64,000 nt of DNA from Pseudomonadota bacterium. GTDB taxonomy: Bacteria > Desulfobacterota > Desulfovibrionia > Desulfovibrionales > Desulfomicrobiaceae. How positions within the stretch are numbered: position 1 is the first letter of the stretch; each line of letters starts with the position of its first letter. The notes beneath the pieces are model-generated. The model was not told where the DNA came from, made no database searches, and was given only the letters and a program-made list of their open reading frames with translations. A program made the translations under genes and the position numbers. Where the stretch lies: NCBI GenBank assembly GCA_018902545.1, contig JAHIQM010000015.1, positions 62,001-126,000 on the forward strand, written 5' to 3'. Below are positions 43,157-51,946 of the stretch, piece after piece.

Positions 43157-44005
43157 TCAGCGCTCCTCCTCTACCAGCAGCCAGACGCTGCGGGTGTCAC
43201 GGGTGCCCTTTGACGCGACGCCCGTGAGTTCTCCTGTGTCCTCCCGCCCCTGCTGCGCACTGCCGCCGAGCTCGATCCACTCGCCAAGCCGCCCCATGAC
43301 TGTCGTCGAAAGCCGCTGGGTTTCCACGTCTAGGCCATGGTTCACCGTGCTGTCGGAGAACGGGCTGATCTCGATGCTCACATGGTCGCCCGTCAGCCGG
43401 GGGACGGCGGAAAAGCCCTGTCCCACGTCAACGTAGACCACTCCTTGGCTGACCGTCACGCCCCCCGGGCCCGCCGCGACCCGGCGGAAGGGCACGGCCA
43501 GGGAGCGGCCGATGCTGATAAAGGCCTCGCTCCCGTCCATGACCCGCACGAACTGGTCCGCGCCGCTCTGCGTGCTGCGGCGCGTGTCCCTCCCGTACAC
43601 GGAAGCGGAGGAGCCGCCCCCGTGGATCTCGGCCCCGATCCCCCCGGGCATGGGGGCTCCAGGGCGTACGATGTCCACGCCCTCCCCGATGCGGACACGC
43701 CCGGACACGTCCACTTCACGCTGCCGGACCACCGCGTCACGACTCTGGCTGACGCGGATGACGAGCTGGCGCGGCGGTCGGTCAATGACGGCCAGCACTT
43801 TGCGGAGTTCTTGGAGGTTGGCGGGGGAAGTGCGCACGACAAGGTGCCCGTTCATGCCCGACAAAACCCCTCCCGGTTCAAGCAGGGGGGTGAGCACGGG
43901 CAGGACGTCCTCGACGACGCGGTGGCGCAATTCGATGATTTCGACCTCCTGCGCAGCGAAGACCGGCGCGCAGAGAAAAAAAACAAGCAACAATGCGAGG
44001 CGCAT
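43157..44005 (-). CDS. Exported secretin N-domain (NolW-like) protein lacking the channel domain
   Basis: 282 residues: signal peptide MRLALLLVFFLCAPVFAA, then a short N0/N1-type secretin domain (IIELRHRVVEDVLPVLTPLL; LVVRTSPANLQELRKVLAVI). The C-terminal part is beta-rich (FSAVPRLTGDHVSIEISPFS) and resembles the start of a secretin barrel, but the channel core is missing. Such truncated PulD/GspD relatives occur alone. GGAGG precedes the ATG at 44005. No other secretion genes are adjacent. Function unclear. Confidence 0.7.
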   Translation of the reverse strand: MRLALLLVFFLCAPVFAAQEVEIIELRHRVVEDVLPVLTPLLEPGGVLSGMNGHLVVRTSPANLQELRKVLAVIDRPPRQLVIRVSQSRDAVVRQREVDVSGRVRIGEGVDIVRPGAPMPGGIGAEIHGGGSSASVYGRDTRRSTQSGADQFVRVMDGSEAFISIGRSLAVPFRRVAAGPGGVTVSQGVVYVDVGQGFSAVPRLTGDHVSIEISPFSDSTVNHGLDVETQRLSTTVMGRLGEWIELGGSAQQGREDTGELTGVASKGTRDTRSVWLLVEEER

Positions 44006-44136
44006 GGAGCCTCCTTGAATGGTCAAGTGTTAAAGATTTAAAGCCGCACGGCCTTGAATCACGGCGCGGCGACTCATGCATACCCCCATGCCGGCAGGCC
44101 GTCGAGGGATGCGAAGCAGCCTGTCCGCCACGCATG

Positions 44137-44165
44137 AAAAAGGCCGCCCCGGTGAAGGAGCGGCC
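44137..44165 (-). terminator. Terminator after alanine dehydrogenase
   Basis: Minus strand: GGCCGC (44165-44160), loop, GCGGCC (44147-44142), then TTTTT (44141-44137). The T-run is present only on this strand, so it serves the ald gene. Confidence 0.8.
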
Positions 44166-44194
44166 ATGTGGTCAACGCGGAGCTGATTGAGGCC

Positions 44195-45310
44195 TTAGAG
44201 GCAGGAGTCGGCAGGCGTGTAAGGCAGATCAAAGGCTTCGGCCACGCCTTTGAAAGTGATCTTGTCGCCGACCATGTTCAGGCCGTTCCTGAGGCCCACG
44301 TTTTCCTTGCAGGCGGTCTGCCAGCCCTTGCTGGCTATCTGCAGGGCGTAGGGCAGGGTGGCGTTGGTCAGGGCCATGGTCGAGGTGATGGGCACCGCTC
44401 CTGGCATGTTGGCCACGCAGTAGTGGATGATGCCATCGACCTCGTAGATGGGATCGGAGTGGGTGGTCGCCCGGGAGGTCTCGAAGCAGCCGCCCTGGTC
44501 GATGGCCACGTCCACGAGCACGCAGCCGGGTTTCATGTCTTTGAACATCTCGCGGGTGATGAGCTTGGGGGCCTTGGCCCCGACCACAAGCACCGCGCCG
44601 ATGATCGCGTCGGCCTGACCGGCAAGCTCGCGGATCATGGACGGGGAACTCATCAGCGGCGTGCAGTTCTTGGGCATGATTTCGGCCAGATAGCGCAGGC
44701 GATCGAGGTTCATGTCCAGGATGTAGACTTTGGCTCCGAGCCCAGCGGCCATCATGGCCGCGTTGGTGCCGACGATGCCACCACCAATGACCAGCACCGT
44801 GGCCGGAGCCACGCCGGTCACGCCGCCAAGCAGAATTCCGCGCCCGCCGTGGACGCGCTCGTTGTACTTGGCCGCTTCCTGGGCGGCCATGCGCCCGGCG
44901 ACCTCGCTCATGGGTGTCAGGAGCGGCAGGCCGACGCCAGTCGGACCGGTCACGGTCTCGTAGGCGATGGCCACGGAGCCGGTCTTCATGAATTCGCGGG
45001 TCAGCTTCTCATCGGCCGCGAAATGAAAATAGGTGAACACGATCTGGCCGGGACGCACCATCGCGTATTCGGACGGCTGCGGCTCTTTAACATGCATGAC
45101 CATGTCGGACTGGGCGTAAACCTCGGCCGGAGCGGCCACAACCGTCGCCCCTGCAGCCTGGTAGTCGGCGTCAGAGAATCCGCTGCCCGCGCCAGCCGAG
45201 GCTTCCACCAGCACGGTGTGTCCATGCTGCTTCATGACTTCAACTCCGGCCGGAGTCATGCAGACCCGGTTTTCCTGCGCCTTGATTTCCTTGAGAACTC
45301 CGACGATCAT
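44195..45310 (-). CDS. ald: Alanine dehydrogenase
   Basis: 371 residues: [20 protein letters not shown], the N-terminal substrate motif VMVHVKEP-like ([16 protein letters not shown]), the dinucleotide fold [20 protein letters not shown] and the [17 protein letters not shown] region. It reductively aminates pyruvate to L-alanine with NADH, reversibly. The start at 45310 matches the family N-terminus. The upstream 394-bp gap is AT-rich, compatible with binding by an Lrp/AsnC-type regulator, but no such gene lies in the window. Confidence 0.95.
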   Translation of the reverse strand: MIVGVLKEIKAQENRVCMTPAGVEVMKQHGHTVLVEASAGAGSGFSDADYQAAGATVVAAPAEVYAQSDMVMHVKEPQPSEYAMVRPGQIVFTYFHFAADEKLTREFMKTGSVAIAYETVTGPTGVGLPLLTPMSEVAGRMAAQEAAKYNERVHGGRGILLGGVTGVAPATVLVIGGGIVGTNAAMMAAGLGAKVYILDMNLDRLRYLAEIMPKNCTPLMSSPSMIRELAGQADAIIGAVLVVGAKAPKLITREMFKDMKPGCVLVDVAIDQGGCFETSRATTHSDPIYEVDGIIHYCVANMPGAVPITSTMALTNATLPYALQIASKGWQTACKENVGLRNGLNMVGDKITFKGVAEAFDLPYTPADSCL

Positions 45311-45704
45311 CTGCCTGCTCCTGGATGCGTTGTTGAGTGGATGAAGATACTCCGTTCTTCGCAAGAAGCTTACCATAATAGCGCCGCTAAACCGCCTGGG
45401 CAAAAAAAACCCGTTAACGCCGAACTGGCAAGGCTTCAGGCATGTCCGACACGACGGGGCAAAAACTCATTGGTCCTACAAGGCGTACGCTGCGCGACAT
45501 TTTTTGGAATGAAAAATTTCCATTTTTATAAATAGAATTTGAAATCAAATGGATAACGACTCATCTGCATTGGAATCATTAATTTCCATTAGTATATTAA
45601 AATTACCATTCTGGGCAAGACAAGGTCGCCAACAGCCCGCCTTGACCCCGGACCCGATGATTGCCATACGCCAAAGCGACTGATTCGTGCAAGACGGAGA
45701 AAAC
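45311..45704. other. AT-rich gap between ald and fetA
   Basis: No gene is supported. The part 45500-45620 is notably AT-rich and contains repeated GGAAT/ATTCC-type words (ATTTCCATT appears twice). It presumably holds the divergent promoters and possibly Lrp-like sites. No conserved RNA structure was recognised. Confidence 0.5.
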
Positions 45705-46346
45705 ATGCTGGAATTTCATGATGTGACGGTGCGCCGCGCGGGGAGGGTCATTCTGGACAAGGTGAGCCTGACCGTTGCACCCGGCGACCACCTTGCCCTG
45801 ACCGGACCGTCGGGGGGCGGCAAGTCCACCCTGCTTAAAGCAGCCCTCCTGTTCGAACCCGTGGATGAAGGCGCGATTTTGTGGGACGGGGTCGAAGTCA
45901 CGCCTGCCGATCTGGCCGCCCACCGCTCCCGGTTCCTGTACATCGGGCAAAAACCCCTGCCCTTTGACGGAACGGCGGTGGAATATCTGGACCTGCCCTT
46001 CACCTTTGCGGCCAATCGCCACCTGCAAGCGGACCGCACGGATCAGGACCGGCTCATGGAGGCCGTCGGGCTGGACCCGGACTTGAAAAAAAACCCCTTC
46101 ACCCGTCTGTCGGGCGGTGAGCAGCAGCGCCTGACCATCATCCAGGGCCTGCAACTCGCGCGCGGCTTCTGCCTGCTGGACGAGATCACCTCAAGCCTGG
46201 ACCTCGATTCCATGCGCGCGGTGATCCGCCTTTTTTCCGAAGATACGGACCGCGCCGTGCTGGCCGTGACCCACAACCAAGAGTGGCTGGACGCCGGCTT
46301 CGCCGAGGTCCGCCTCGAATCCGGGACGCTTTGGAGGCAAGAATGA
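45705..46346 (+). CDS. fetA: ABC transporter ATP-binding protein FetA/YbbL-like
   Basis: 213 residues: Walker A GPSGGGKSTLLKAALL (about 37-52), signature [20 protein letters not shown] and Walker B CLLDEITSSLD, with a conserved D-loop. The short length and the downstream partner match FetA of the E. coli FetAB iron-efflux transporter. GGAG precedes the ATG at 45705, so the in-frame GTG at 45687 is less likely. It overlaps the permease gene by 4 nt (ATGA). Confidence 0.85.
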   Translation: MLEFHDVTVRRAGRVILDKVSLTVAPGDHLALTGPSGGGKSTLLKAALLFEPVDEGAILWDGVEVTPADLAAHRSRFLYIGQKPLPFDGTAVEYLDLPFTFAANRHLQADRTDQDRLMEAVGLDPDLKKNPFTRLSGGEQQRLTIIQGLQLARGFCLLDEITSSLDLDSMRAVIRLFSEDTDRAVLAVTHNQEWLDAGFAEVRLESGTLWRQE

Positions 46347-47137
46347 ACGAAACCATGGCCATTTCCATCCCCTCCCTCGTCATGTTTTCCTTCATCCTGG
46401 TCTTGCCGGTGCTCATCTTCCGCCACCTGCGCCTGCGCCTGACCCGCGACCTGCTCATCTCCATGGCGCGCATGGCGGTGCAGTTGGCCCTGGTTGCCGT
46501 GTACCTGGAATACATCTTCCGGCTGGACATGCTGCTGGTCAACGTGGCCTGGGTGCTGGTCATGATCGTCGTCGCCACGGGCTCGATCCTGCGCCAGAGC
46601 CTCTTGTCCTGGCAAAAATGCCTATGGGCGGTCCTGCCCGCGCACCTGCTCACATCGCTCATGATCCTGTTCTGCTTCCTGCTGGTCTTCGACTTCGCCA
46701 CCATCTCCTCGGCGCGCTACCTGGTGCCGCTGATGGGCATGGTGCTGGGCAACATCCTGCGCAGCAACGTCGTGGCCCTGGACCGCTTTTTCTCCGAACT
46801 GCGTGCCAGCGAGGAGGTGCGCATCCAGTATCTGACCCTGGGCGCAAACGGCACGGAAGCGGTGCGCCCTTTCCTGCGCAACGCCCTGCGCGCCGCCGTG
46901 GGGCCGCAGATCGGAACCGTGGCGACCATGGGCATCGTGTCCCTGCCGGGCATGATGACCGGCCAGATCCTGGGTGGCTCCTCCCCGGCCGTAGCCATCG
47001 TGTACCAGATCATGATCATGATCGCGATTTTCACCGCCGCCACGGTCTCGTCCTTTCTGGCCATGCATTTCGCCAGAAAGGCGGCCTTTGACCCGTTCGG
47101 CCGGCTCGACGAAGGGATTTTTCTGCAACGGCCCTGA
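46343..47137 (+). CDS. fetB: ABC permease FetB/YbbM-like
   Basis: 264 residues with about seven membrane helices: LVMFSFILVLPVLIFRHLRL, MAVQLALVAVYLEYIFRLDM, VNVAWVLVMIVVATGSILRQ and the FetB-typical TLGANGTEAVRPFLRNALRA plus VSLPGMMTGQILGGSSPAVA. In E. coli FetAB protects against iron/oxidative stress by exporting iron. The start at 46343 is fixed by the overlap with fetA; an upstream start at 46283 would not be needed. Metal specificity is inferred from family membership only. Confidence 0.88.
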   Translation: MNETMAISIPSLVMFSFILVLPVLIFRHLRLRLTRDLLISMARMAVQLALVAVYLEYIFRLDMLLVNVAWVLVMIVVATGSILRQSLLSWQKCLWAVLPAHLLTSLMILFCFLLVFDFATISSARYLVPLMGMVLGNILRSNVVALDRFFSELRASEEVRIQYLTLGANGTEAVRPFLRNALRAAVGPQIGTVATMGIVSLPGMMTGQILGGSSPAVAIVYQIMIMIAIFTAATVSSFLAMHFARKAAFDPFGRLDEGIFLQRP

Positions 47138-47295
47138 AAACGAGGACGCAAAAACGCACGCTCAAATACATCTATCCGAAATAAAAAACTTATTCTTTTC
47201 GGAAAGCTTCATGTTCCGCAAAAAAAATCATGGGCGCGTGAGCGTCCGCTCTTCCCTCCGGAAATTTGTGCATTATCTGACCAAATAAGTCCGGT

Positions 47296-47325
47296 TTGCA
47301 CAACACGTGATGCACACTTGTGCAA
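47296..47325. promoter_or_regulatory. Inverted repeat, candidate operator
   Basis: TTGCACAA (47296-47303) and TTGTGCAA (47318-47325) are perfect inverted 8-mers, 14 bp apart, 111 bp before the DUF2318 gene. Size and location suit a dimeric repressor site; it is not a Fur box. The enclosing 298-bp gap holds no other gene. Confidence 0.4.
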
Positions 47326-47435
47326 GCCACCAATCCAACAAGCTGAAATCAAAGATGAAAGCTGTTGGTACACCCTGTGCTTGGATCAGAGCTCGCGCAC
47401 TATGCGCAAGACCCGTCATTATTTTCGGAGGCAAG

Positions 47436-47888
47436 ATGAAATTATTGCGAACACTTCTGCTGACAACGCTGCTCCTGGCTGTCGCAGGACCGGCCCCGGC
47501 CTTTCTCGGCTTTTTCTCACAGTACAAGGAGGTCAAAGCGGAAAACGGCCAGGTGATCATACCCGTCGACCGTGTTTCCGACGGCAAGGCGCACCATTTC
47601 CGCTTCAAAGACGCGGGAGTCGAACTCACGTTCTTCGTGCTCAAAAGTTCCGACGGGGCCATCCGTGTCGCCTTCGACGCCTGCGACGTCTGCTATCACG
47701 CCAAAAAGGGCTATTCCCAGGACAAGGACTTCATGATCTGCAACAACTGCGGCATGAAGTTCCACTCCCTGCGCATCGGAGACGTGGAAGGCGGATGCAA
47801 CCCCGCGCCACTGAAACGGGCCGTGGAGGGTGACTCCATTGTCATCGCGACCTCCGACTTGGCCGCCGGAAAGAGGTTCTTTCAGTGA
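47436..47888 (+). CDS. DUF2318 family periplasmic protein (iron-uptake-associated)
   Basis: 150 residues: a signal peptide (MKLLRTLLLTTLLLAVAG, cleavage near APAF), a beta domain (KAENGQVIIPVDRVSDGKAH), then the Cys motifs FDACDVCYHAKKGYSQDKDF and ICNNCGMKFHSLRIGDVEGG that define DUF2318. In Campylobacter p19-type operons a DUF2318 protein sits with MacB-like permeases and an ATPase in iron acquisition; the same order occurs here. GGAGG precedes the ATG at 47436. It overlaps the permease gene by 4 nt. Iron is inferred; the Cys motif could bind metal or haem-like cofactors. Confidence 0.85.
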   Translation: MKLLRTLLLTTLLLAVAGPAPAFLGFFSQYKEVKAENGQVIIPVDRVSDGKAHHFRFKDAGVELTFFVLKSSDGAIRVAFDACDVCYHAKKGYSQDKDFMICNNCGMKFHSLRIGDVEGGCNPAPLKRAVEGDSIVIATSDLAAGKRFFQ

Positions 47889-49048
47889 ACATCCTGACCA
47901 TCCCCCTGCGCACCATGCGCAAGAAGTGGCTGAAAACCCTCCTGCTGCTCCTGGTCTTCACCTTGAGCGTAGTGTCCATCGTTTCGCTTAATTACGTCTC
48001 ACGGGTGGTGGGCGAATCTCTGGAGAAGAAGCTGAACGCCTTCGGGGCCAACATCCTGGTCATGCCCGGAAGCGAAAAGCTGACTGTCAGCTACGGCGGC
48101 TTCTCCCTTGGCGACATGGTCATGGGCATGACCGACCTGCGTGAGAGCGAGGTCGAGGAAAAAATTCTGTCCATCGGATACCGCGACCGCATCAGTGTCA
48201 TCGCGCCCAAGCTGGTGTCCATGACCAAAATCGGCGACGTGGCTGTGGGCGTGGTCGGGGTACGCTTTGACCGGGAAAAGGTTCTGAAGGGCTATTGGGC
48301 CCTGGACGGAGCCTTCCCCGTCACTGAGAACGGCATCCTGGCCGGAGCCAAGGCGGCGGAAAAGCTCGGACTCGCCGTGGGCGACAACTTCGAGCTGGGC
48401 GGCCAGACCGCCGTTGTCGCGGGCGTGATCCAGGCCACCGGCAGCGACGACGACTCCGTCCTTTTTGCAAACATGGACTTTGCCCAGGCCCTCTTCGGCG
48501 AACCAGACCACGTCAGCTTCGTGGAAGTTTCAGCCCTGTGCGCCGGATGCCCCATCGAGGACATCGTGGCCCAGCTGGAGGAAAAGCTCCCTGACGTCGA
48601 AGTCCAGGCCCTGCAGTCCATCGTCAAGCAGCGCATGTACGCCATGCATTTCGTTGAGCACCTCATCCTGACGGTGAGCCTGGTCATCCTCTTCATCGCC
48701 TGTTGCATGGTCGGGGCCACCATGCTCTCCTCCGTCAACGAGCGGATCAAGGAGATCGGCCTACTGCGCTCCCTGGGATTTTCCCGCCGCAACATCTTCG
48801 GCATCTTCTGCTTCGAGGCCGTCCTTATCGGCATGGCCTCGGGAATCATCGGCTACTTCGGCGGGTACGCCCTGAGCCTCAAAGTCCTGGCCCTGCTGGA
48901 CATGTCCAAGGAGGCGGTGCTGACCATGCACCCGGGCCATCTGGCCCTGACCTGCCTGCTCATTGTCGGAGTCTCCGTCCTGGCCGCCTTTTTCCCGTCC
49001 TGGAAGGCCGCCTCCATCGAGCCGTCCACGGCGCTCATTTCCCTGTGA
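47885..49048 (+). CDS. ABC permease of the FtsX/MacB (LolE-like) family
   Basis: 387 residues: N-terminal helix KTLLLLLVFTLSVVSIVSLN, a large periplasmic domain (about 45-255), then three C-terminal helices (VEHLILTVSLVILFIACCMV; IFGIFCFEAVLIGMASGIIG; LALTCLLIVGVSVLAAFFPS), the FtsX/MacB topology. GTG start at 47885 overlaps the DUF2318 stop. The adjacent ATPase completes the transporter. Such permeases extract or move cargo in the envelope; linkage to DUF2318 suggests a metal-related process. Substrate unproven. Confidence 0.88.
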   Translation: MNILTIPLRTMRKKWLKTLLLLLVFTLSVVSIVSLNYVSRVVGESLEKKLNAFGANILVMPGSEKLTVSYGGFSLGDMVMGMTDLRESEVEEKILSIGYRDRISVIAPKLVSMTKIGDVAVGVVGVRFDREKVLKGYWALDGAFPVTENGILAGAKAAEKLGLAVGDNFELGGQTAVVAGVIQATGSDDDSVLFANMDFAQALFGEPDHVSFVEVSALCAGCPIEDIVAQLEEKLPDVEVQALQSIVKQRMYAMHFVEHLILTVSLVILFIACCMVGATMLSSVNERIKEIGLLRSLGFSRRNIFGIFCFEAVLIGMASGIIGYFGGYALSLKVLALLDMSKEAVLTMHPGHLALTCLLIVGVSVLAAFFPSWKAASIEPSTALISL

Positions 49049-49054
49049 GGAATT

Positions 49055-49720
49055 ATGCTTGAAGCCAAGAACATAACCAAGACCTTTCAGTCCGAAGGCG
49101 TGCAGACGCCTGCCTTGCGGGACGTCAGCCTGTCCCTGGGTGCCGGGGAGTTCGTCAGCATCGTCGGCCGCTCCGGCTCCGGCAAGACGACCCTGCTGAA
49201 CGTGCTCTCGACTCTGCTAGCTCCGGACAAGGGGCAGATACTGTACCAGGGCGATGATGTGACGGGATTCGCGCCCAAGCGTCTGAACGAATTGCGCAAC
49301 CGCGATTTCGCCGTTGTTTTTCAGTTCCACTATCTTCTGCCCTATCTCACGGCGCAGGAGAACGTGCTGCTCCCCTTCATGAACGGGCTTGGGCCCGTCG
49401 GCCGGGAAGAAATCGCCCGGGCCGAACAGTGCCTGGAACGGGTGGGCCTTGGCGGCAAGGGCGGCAAACTGCCCGGCCACCTGTCCGGCGGCGAGCAGCA
49501 GCGAGTGGCCATCGCCCGGGCCCTGGTCAAGCAGTCGACGGTGCTCTTCGCCGACGAGCCCACGGGCAACCTGGACAAGGGCACAGGCGAGGCGGTCATG
49601 GATCTGCTCACGGACCTCAAAGACGACGGGCTGGCCATCGTCATGGTCACCCATGACGAGAATTATGCGCAGCGCGCGGACCGCGTGGTGCGCATGGCCG
49701 ACGGAGCAGTGCTGAGCTAG
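49055..49720 (+). CDS. ABC ATPase (LolD/MacB-type) of the DUF2318 operon
   Basis: 221 residues: Walker [13 protein letters not shown] (about 38-49), Q-loop [20 protein letters not shown], signature [19 protein letters not shown] and Walker [17 protein letters not shown]. The HYLLP Q-loop context is typical of LolD/FtsE/MacB ATPases. It lies 6 nt after the permease stop with its own GAGG. The operon ends here with a hairpin that terminates mainly the opposite-strand gene. Confidence 0.9.
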   Translation: MLEAKNITKTFQSEGVQTPALRDVSLSLGAGEFVSIVGRSGSGKTTLLNVLSTLLAPDKGQILYQGDDVTGFAPKRLNELRNRDFAVVFQFHYLLPYLTAQENVLLPFMNGLGPVGREEIARAEQCLERVGLGGKGGKLPGHLSGGEQQRVAIARALVKQSTVLFADEPTGNLDKGTGEAVMDLLTDLKDDGLAIVMVTHDENYAQRADRVVRMADGAVLS

Positions 49721-49737
49721 GATTCTCGTTCAGACAG

Positions 49738-49776
49738 AAAAAAGGGCCGCGCACCTGACGGGACGCGGCCCTTCGT
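49738..49776. terminator. Bidirectional terminator between ABC ATPase and nitroreductase
   Basis: GGGCCGCG (49744-49751) pairs with CGCGGCCC (49764-49771). The A-run at 49738-49743 gives a T-run on the minus strand, so it is strong for the nitroreductase gene; the + side has only a weak pyrimidine tail. Confidence 0.8.
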
Positions 49777-49779
49777 CTT

Positions 49780-50376
49780 TCACCAGGCGCCCTGTTTCCA
49801 GACTTCGGTCAGGGGCTTGCGCGGGGATGGGCCTTCCCAGTCCACATAGGGTTTGCCCAGGCTCTCTTTCGCATCCAGGATGCCGATGGTGAACCCGGCC
49901 ACGACCTCGAATTCGTCCCGGCCGATGGCAAAGGCGTCGTAGATGGCCTCTTTCCTGATTCCGGACATGCCGTGGGTGTAGAGGCCGAGCTTTCTGGCCT
50001 GCAGGGTCAGGGACATCCAGGCCGAGCCGCAATCGTACACGGCTGTGGGGTTGGGCTTGTTGTTGTGGGAAAAATTCTTCCTGGCGACCATGAAACCGAT
50101 GAGCGAGGCGTTTACCGCCCACTTCTGATTGGCATCGACAAGGAGGCTTAAAAACGTATCGAACGTCTCCTCCGTGGAAGTCAGTATGCGCCAAGGCTGT
50201 TCGTTGTAGGCCGACGGCGCCCAGCGGGCCGCGTCGAGGATGATTCTAAGGTCTTCGTCAGCAATGGCGGTCTTGACAAAGGAACGCGGGGACCAGCGGG
50301 CGGGAAATTCTTCGGCCACCCCGGTCAGGGGATCACGCGGGCTGAAATCGGGTGCGTAGGGGGTCGGATATTTCAT
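49780..50376 (-). CDS. Nitroreductase family flavoprotein
   Basis: 198 residues: FPARWSPRSFVKTAIADEDL, the FMN-binding ARWAPSAYNEQPWRILTST, and a C-terminal YDAFAIGRDEFEVVAGFTIG region. The family uses FMN and NAD(P)H to reduce nitro compounds, quinones or other acceptors. GGAG sits before the ATG at 50376; an in-frame start at 50409 is less likely. It lies downstream of the glycosylase gene on the same strand, 82 bp away. No substrate can be read. Confidence 0.85.
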   Translation of the reverse strand: MKYPTPYAPDFSPRDPLTGVAEEFPARWSPRSFVKTAIADEDLRIILDAARWAPSAYNEQPWRILTSTEETFDTFLSLLVDANQKWAVNASLIGFMVARKNFSHNNKPNPTAVYDCGSAWMSLTLQARKLGLYTHGMSGIRKEAIYDAFAIGRDEFEVVAGFTIGILDAKESLGKPYVDWEGPSPRKPLTEVWKQGAW

Positions 50377-50458
50377 GGTTTTCTCCAGGTGGTTCTGTGC
50401 GGTGTTCACGTTTCCCGCGACATATCCCTTGCCGGGAGGGGCGTGTCAACGTGGGCGA

Positions 50459-51133
50459 TCATCCCCGGCGATTTTTCATGATCCGCCCGAATTGGGCCCG
50501 AAACTGCCCGGCCCCGCCGTTGGCCGGATGCCTTAAGGCCGGAGCGGTGATGCCCATGGCCGCAAGCAGCGCGGCAGATTTTTGTCCCACGGCCAGAATC
50601 TGAGCCCCGGAGGCGTAGGCCATGAGCGCCCGCAGCACGGGCTGCCCGAGCATGACCTCATTGTCGCAGGGCGTGCGGTTGCTCAGGAAACCCTTTTCAG
50701 GCTTGTAGGGATGCCAGGGAAAGGCGTTCCACAGGATCACGTCGCGCGGGTCCACGCCAAGCCCCGCCATGGCTCCCCACACAATGGTGGCCGTGGGTTC
50801 GGTGAAGCCGTCCGGCTTGACGTCCTCTCGGCTGGTACGCCGGGCCTGGCAGGCAAAAACCATCTCGGGGCCAAGGCTCTTGTGCCGCAGATGCCCCAGA
50901 AGCAGGCGCTCGGAGGTCATGGCGATTCCCGAAAAATGCCCGCCCTGATAGCCCAGGGCCTCGGCCAGAAGAATGACCGTGGCCTTTTGGCGTTCACCGA
51001 GATACGAAGCGAGCTGCTCCCGGCGCACGGCTGGAGCGCAGGGCGCGGCATCGTGCAGGGGATCGAGGTGGTGCCACGGGTTGAAAACCGCCCCGCCCGG
51101 TGATTTTTTCAGCAGTTTCATGAAAGCATGCAT
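50459..51133 (-). CDS. Uracil-DNA glycosylase superfamily protein
   Basis: About 224 residues with UDG-like landmarks: ILLAEALGYQGGHFSGIAMT (water-activating region), VILWNAFPWHPYKPEKGFLS (Asn and Pro motif) and the late RHPANGGAGQFRAQF, which carries the HP motif of the DNA-intercalation loop. It would excise uracil or related bases from DNA. The start is not fixed: 51133 (MHAFMKLLKK) is the simplest; no strong ribosome site is seen. It is divergent from the LysE-type exporter. Subfamily is not assigned. Confidence 0.65.
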   Translation of the reverse strand: MHAFMKLLKKSPGGAVFNPWHHLDPLHDAAPCAPAVRREQLASYLGERQKATVILLAEALGYQGGHFSGIAMTSERLLLGHLRHKSLGPEMVFACQARRTSREDVKPDGFTEPTATIVWGAMAGLGVDPRDVILWNAFPWHPYKPEKGFLSNRTPCDNEVMLGQPVLRALMAYASGAQILAVGQKSAALLAAMGITAPALRHPANGGAGQFRAQFGRIMKNRRG

Positions 51134-51191
51134 GGGTTCTGCGCTACACATTGGCCGGCTCCGGTGCAAGACCCTGCAAACGAGGATCAAA

Positions 51192-51812
51192 ATGATCGAA
51201 GTCATCCATTACCCGCTTTTCCTCATCACGGCCGTGACCCTGAACCTTTATCCCGGCCCGGACACTCTCTACATCCTGAGCCGCAGCACAGCGCAGGGCC
51301 GCGCCGCAGGCATCGCATCGGCCTTTGGAATCTCCAGCGGGTGCGTGATCCACGCGCTGCTCGGAGCCCTGGGACTTGCCGCCGTGGTCATGGCCTCGGC
51401 CACAGCCTACCAGATGATCAAATGGGCCGGGGCGGTCTATCTCGTCTATCTTGGGCTGACCATGTTCTTTGCGTACGGCCAAGACGCGTCCCATGCGGTG
51501 TCGACGAAGCAGTCCCCGGGCCGCATCTATGTCCAGGGCGTGATAACCAGCGTGCTCAATCCCAAGGTGACGCTCTTCTTTATGGCCCTCATACCGCAGT
51601 TCATCGCGCCGAATGCCACCAATCCCGGTCTGTCGTTTCTGGCGCTGGGGCTGACCTTCGTGACCACCAGCACGATGTGGAGCCTTGTCCTGGCCGTGGC
51701 TGCCGGTGCGCTGCACCAGCGGTTGTCCAAAGGTTCAGGCGCGCGCTGGCTCAGACGCCTGGGCGGGGGTCTGCTGATCGGGCTGGGGGCGCGGCTGGCT
51801 TTTTCAGACTAG
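51192..51812 (+). CDS. LysE/RhtB family amino acid exporter
   Basis: 206 residues with about six membrane helices and the family N-terminus LITAVTLNLYPGPDTLYILS (PGP motif), then GISSGCVIHALLGALGLAAV and GAVYLVYLGLTMFFAYGQD. It exports amino acids such as homoserine, threonine or lysine by proton exchange. GAGGA precedes the ATG at 51192. The substrate cannot be predicted from sequence. Confidence 0.9.
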   Translation: MIEVIHYPLFLITAVTLNLYPGPDTLYILSRSTAQGRAAGIASAFGISSGCVIHALLGALGLAAVVMASATAYQMIKWAGAVYLVYLGLTMFFAYGQDASHAVSTKQSPGRIYVQGVITSVLNPKVTLFFMALIPQFIAPNATNPGLSFLALGLTFVTTSTMWSLVLAVAAGALHQRLSKGSGARWLRRLGGGLLIGLGARLAFSD

Positions 51813-51946
51813 CCCTTGACGGCCCGCCCGACGTATTTACGTAAACAGGTTGTGATTTGACGATTGCTGGAGTTCTTCAGGGCCGAGGAGGCCATCTGAG
51901 CGCCGCCATTGCCCCAATGAATTGATAACACGCTTCAGGAGCACCC

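Noticed and set aside
45500..45620. Riboswitch-like structure in the ald-fetA gap
   Set aside because: AT-rich words repeat but no conserved aptamer core could be aligned to a known class.
50401..50420. parS-like word near the nitroreductase start (GTTTCCCGCGAC)
   Set aside because: The right arm does not form the palindrome and it is 35 kb from parAB.
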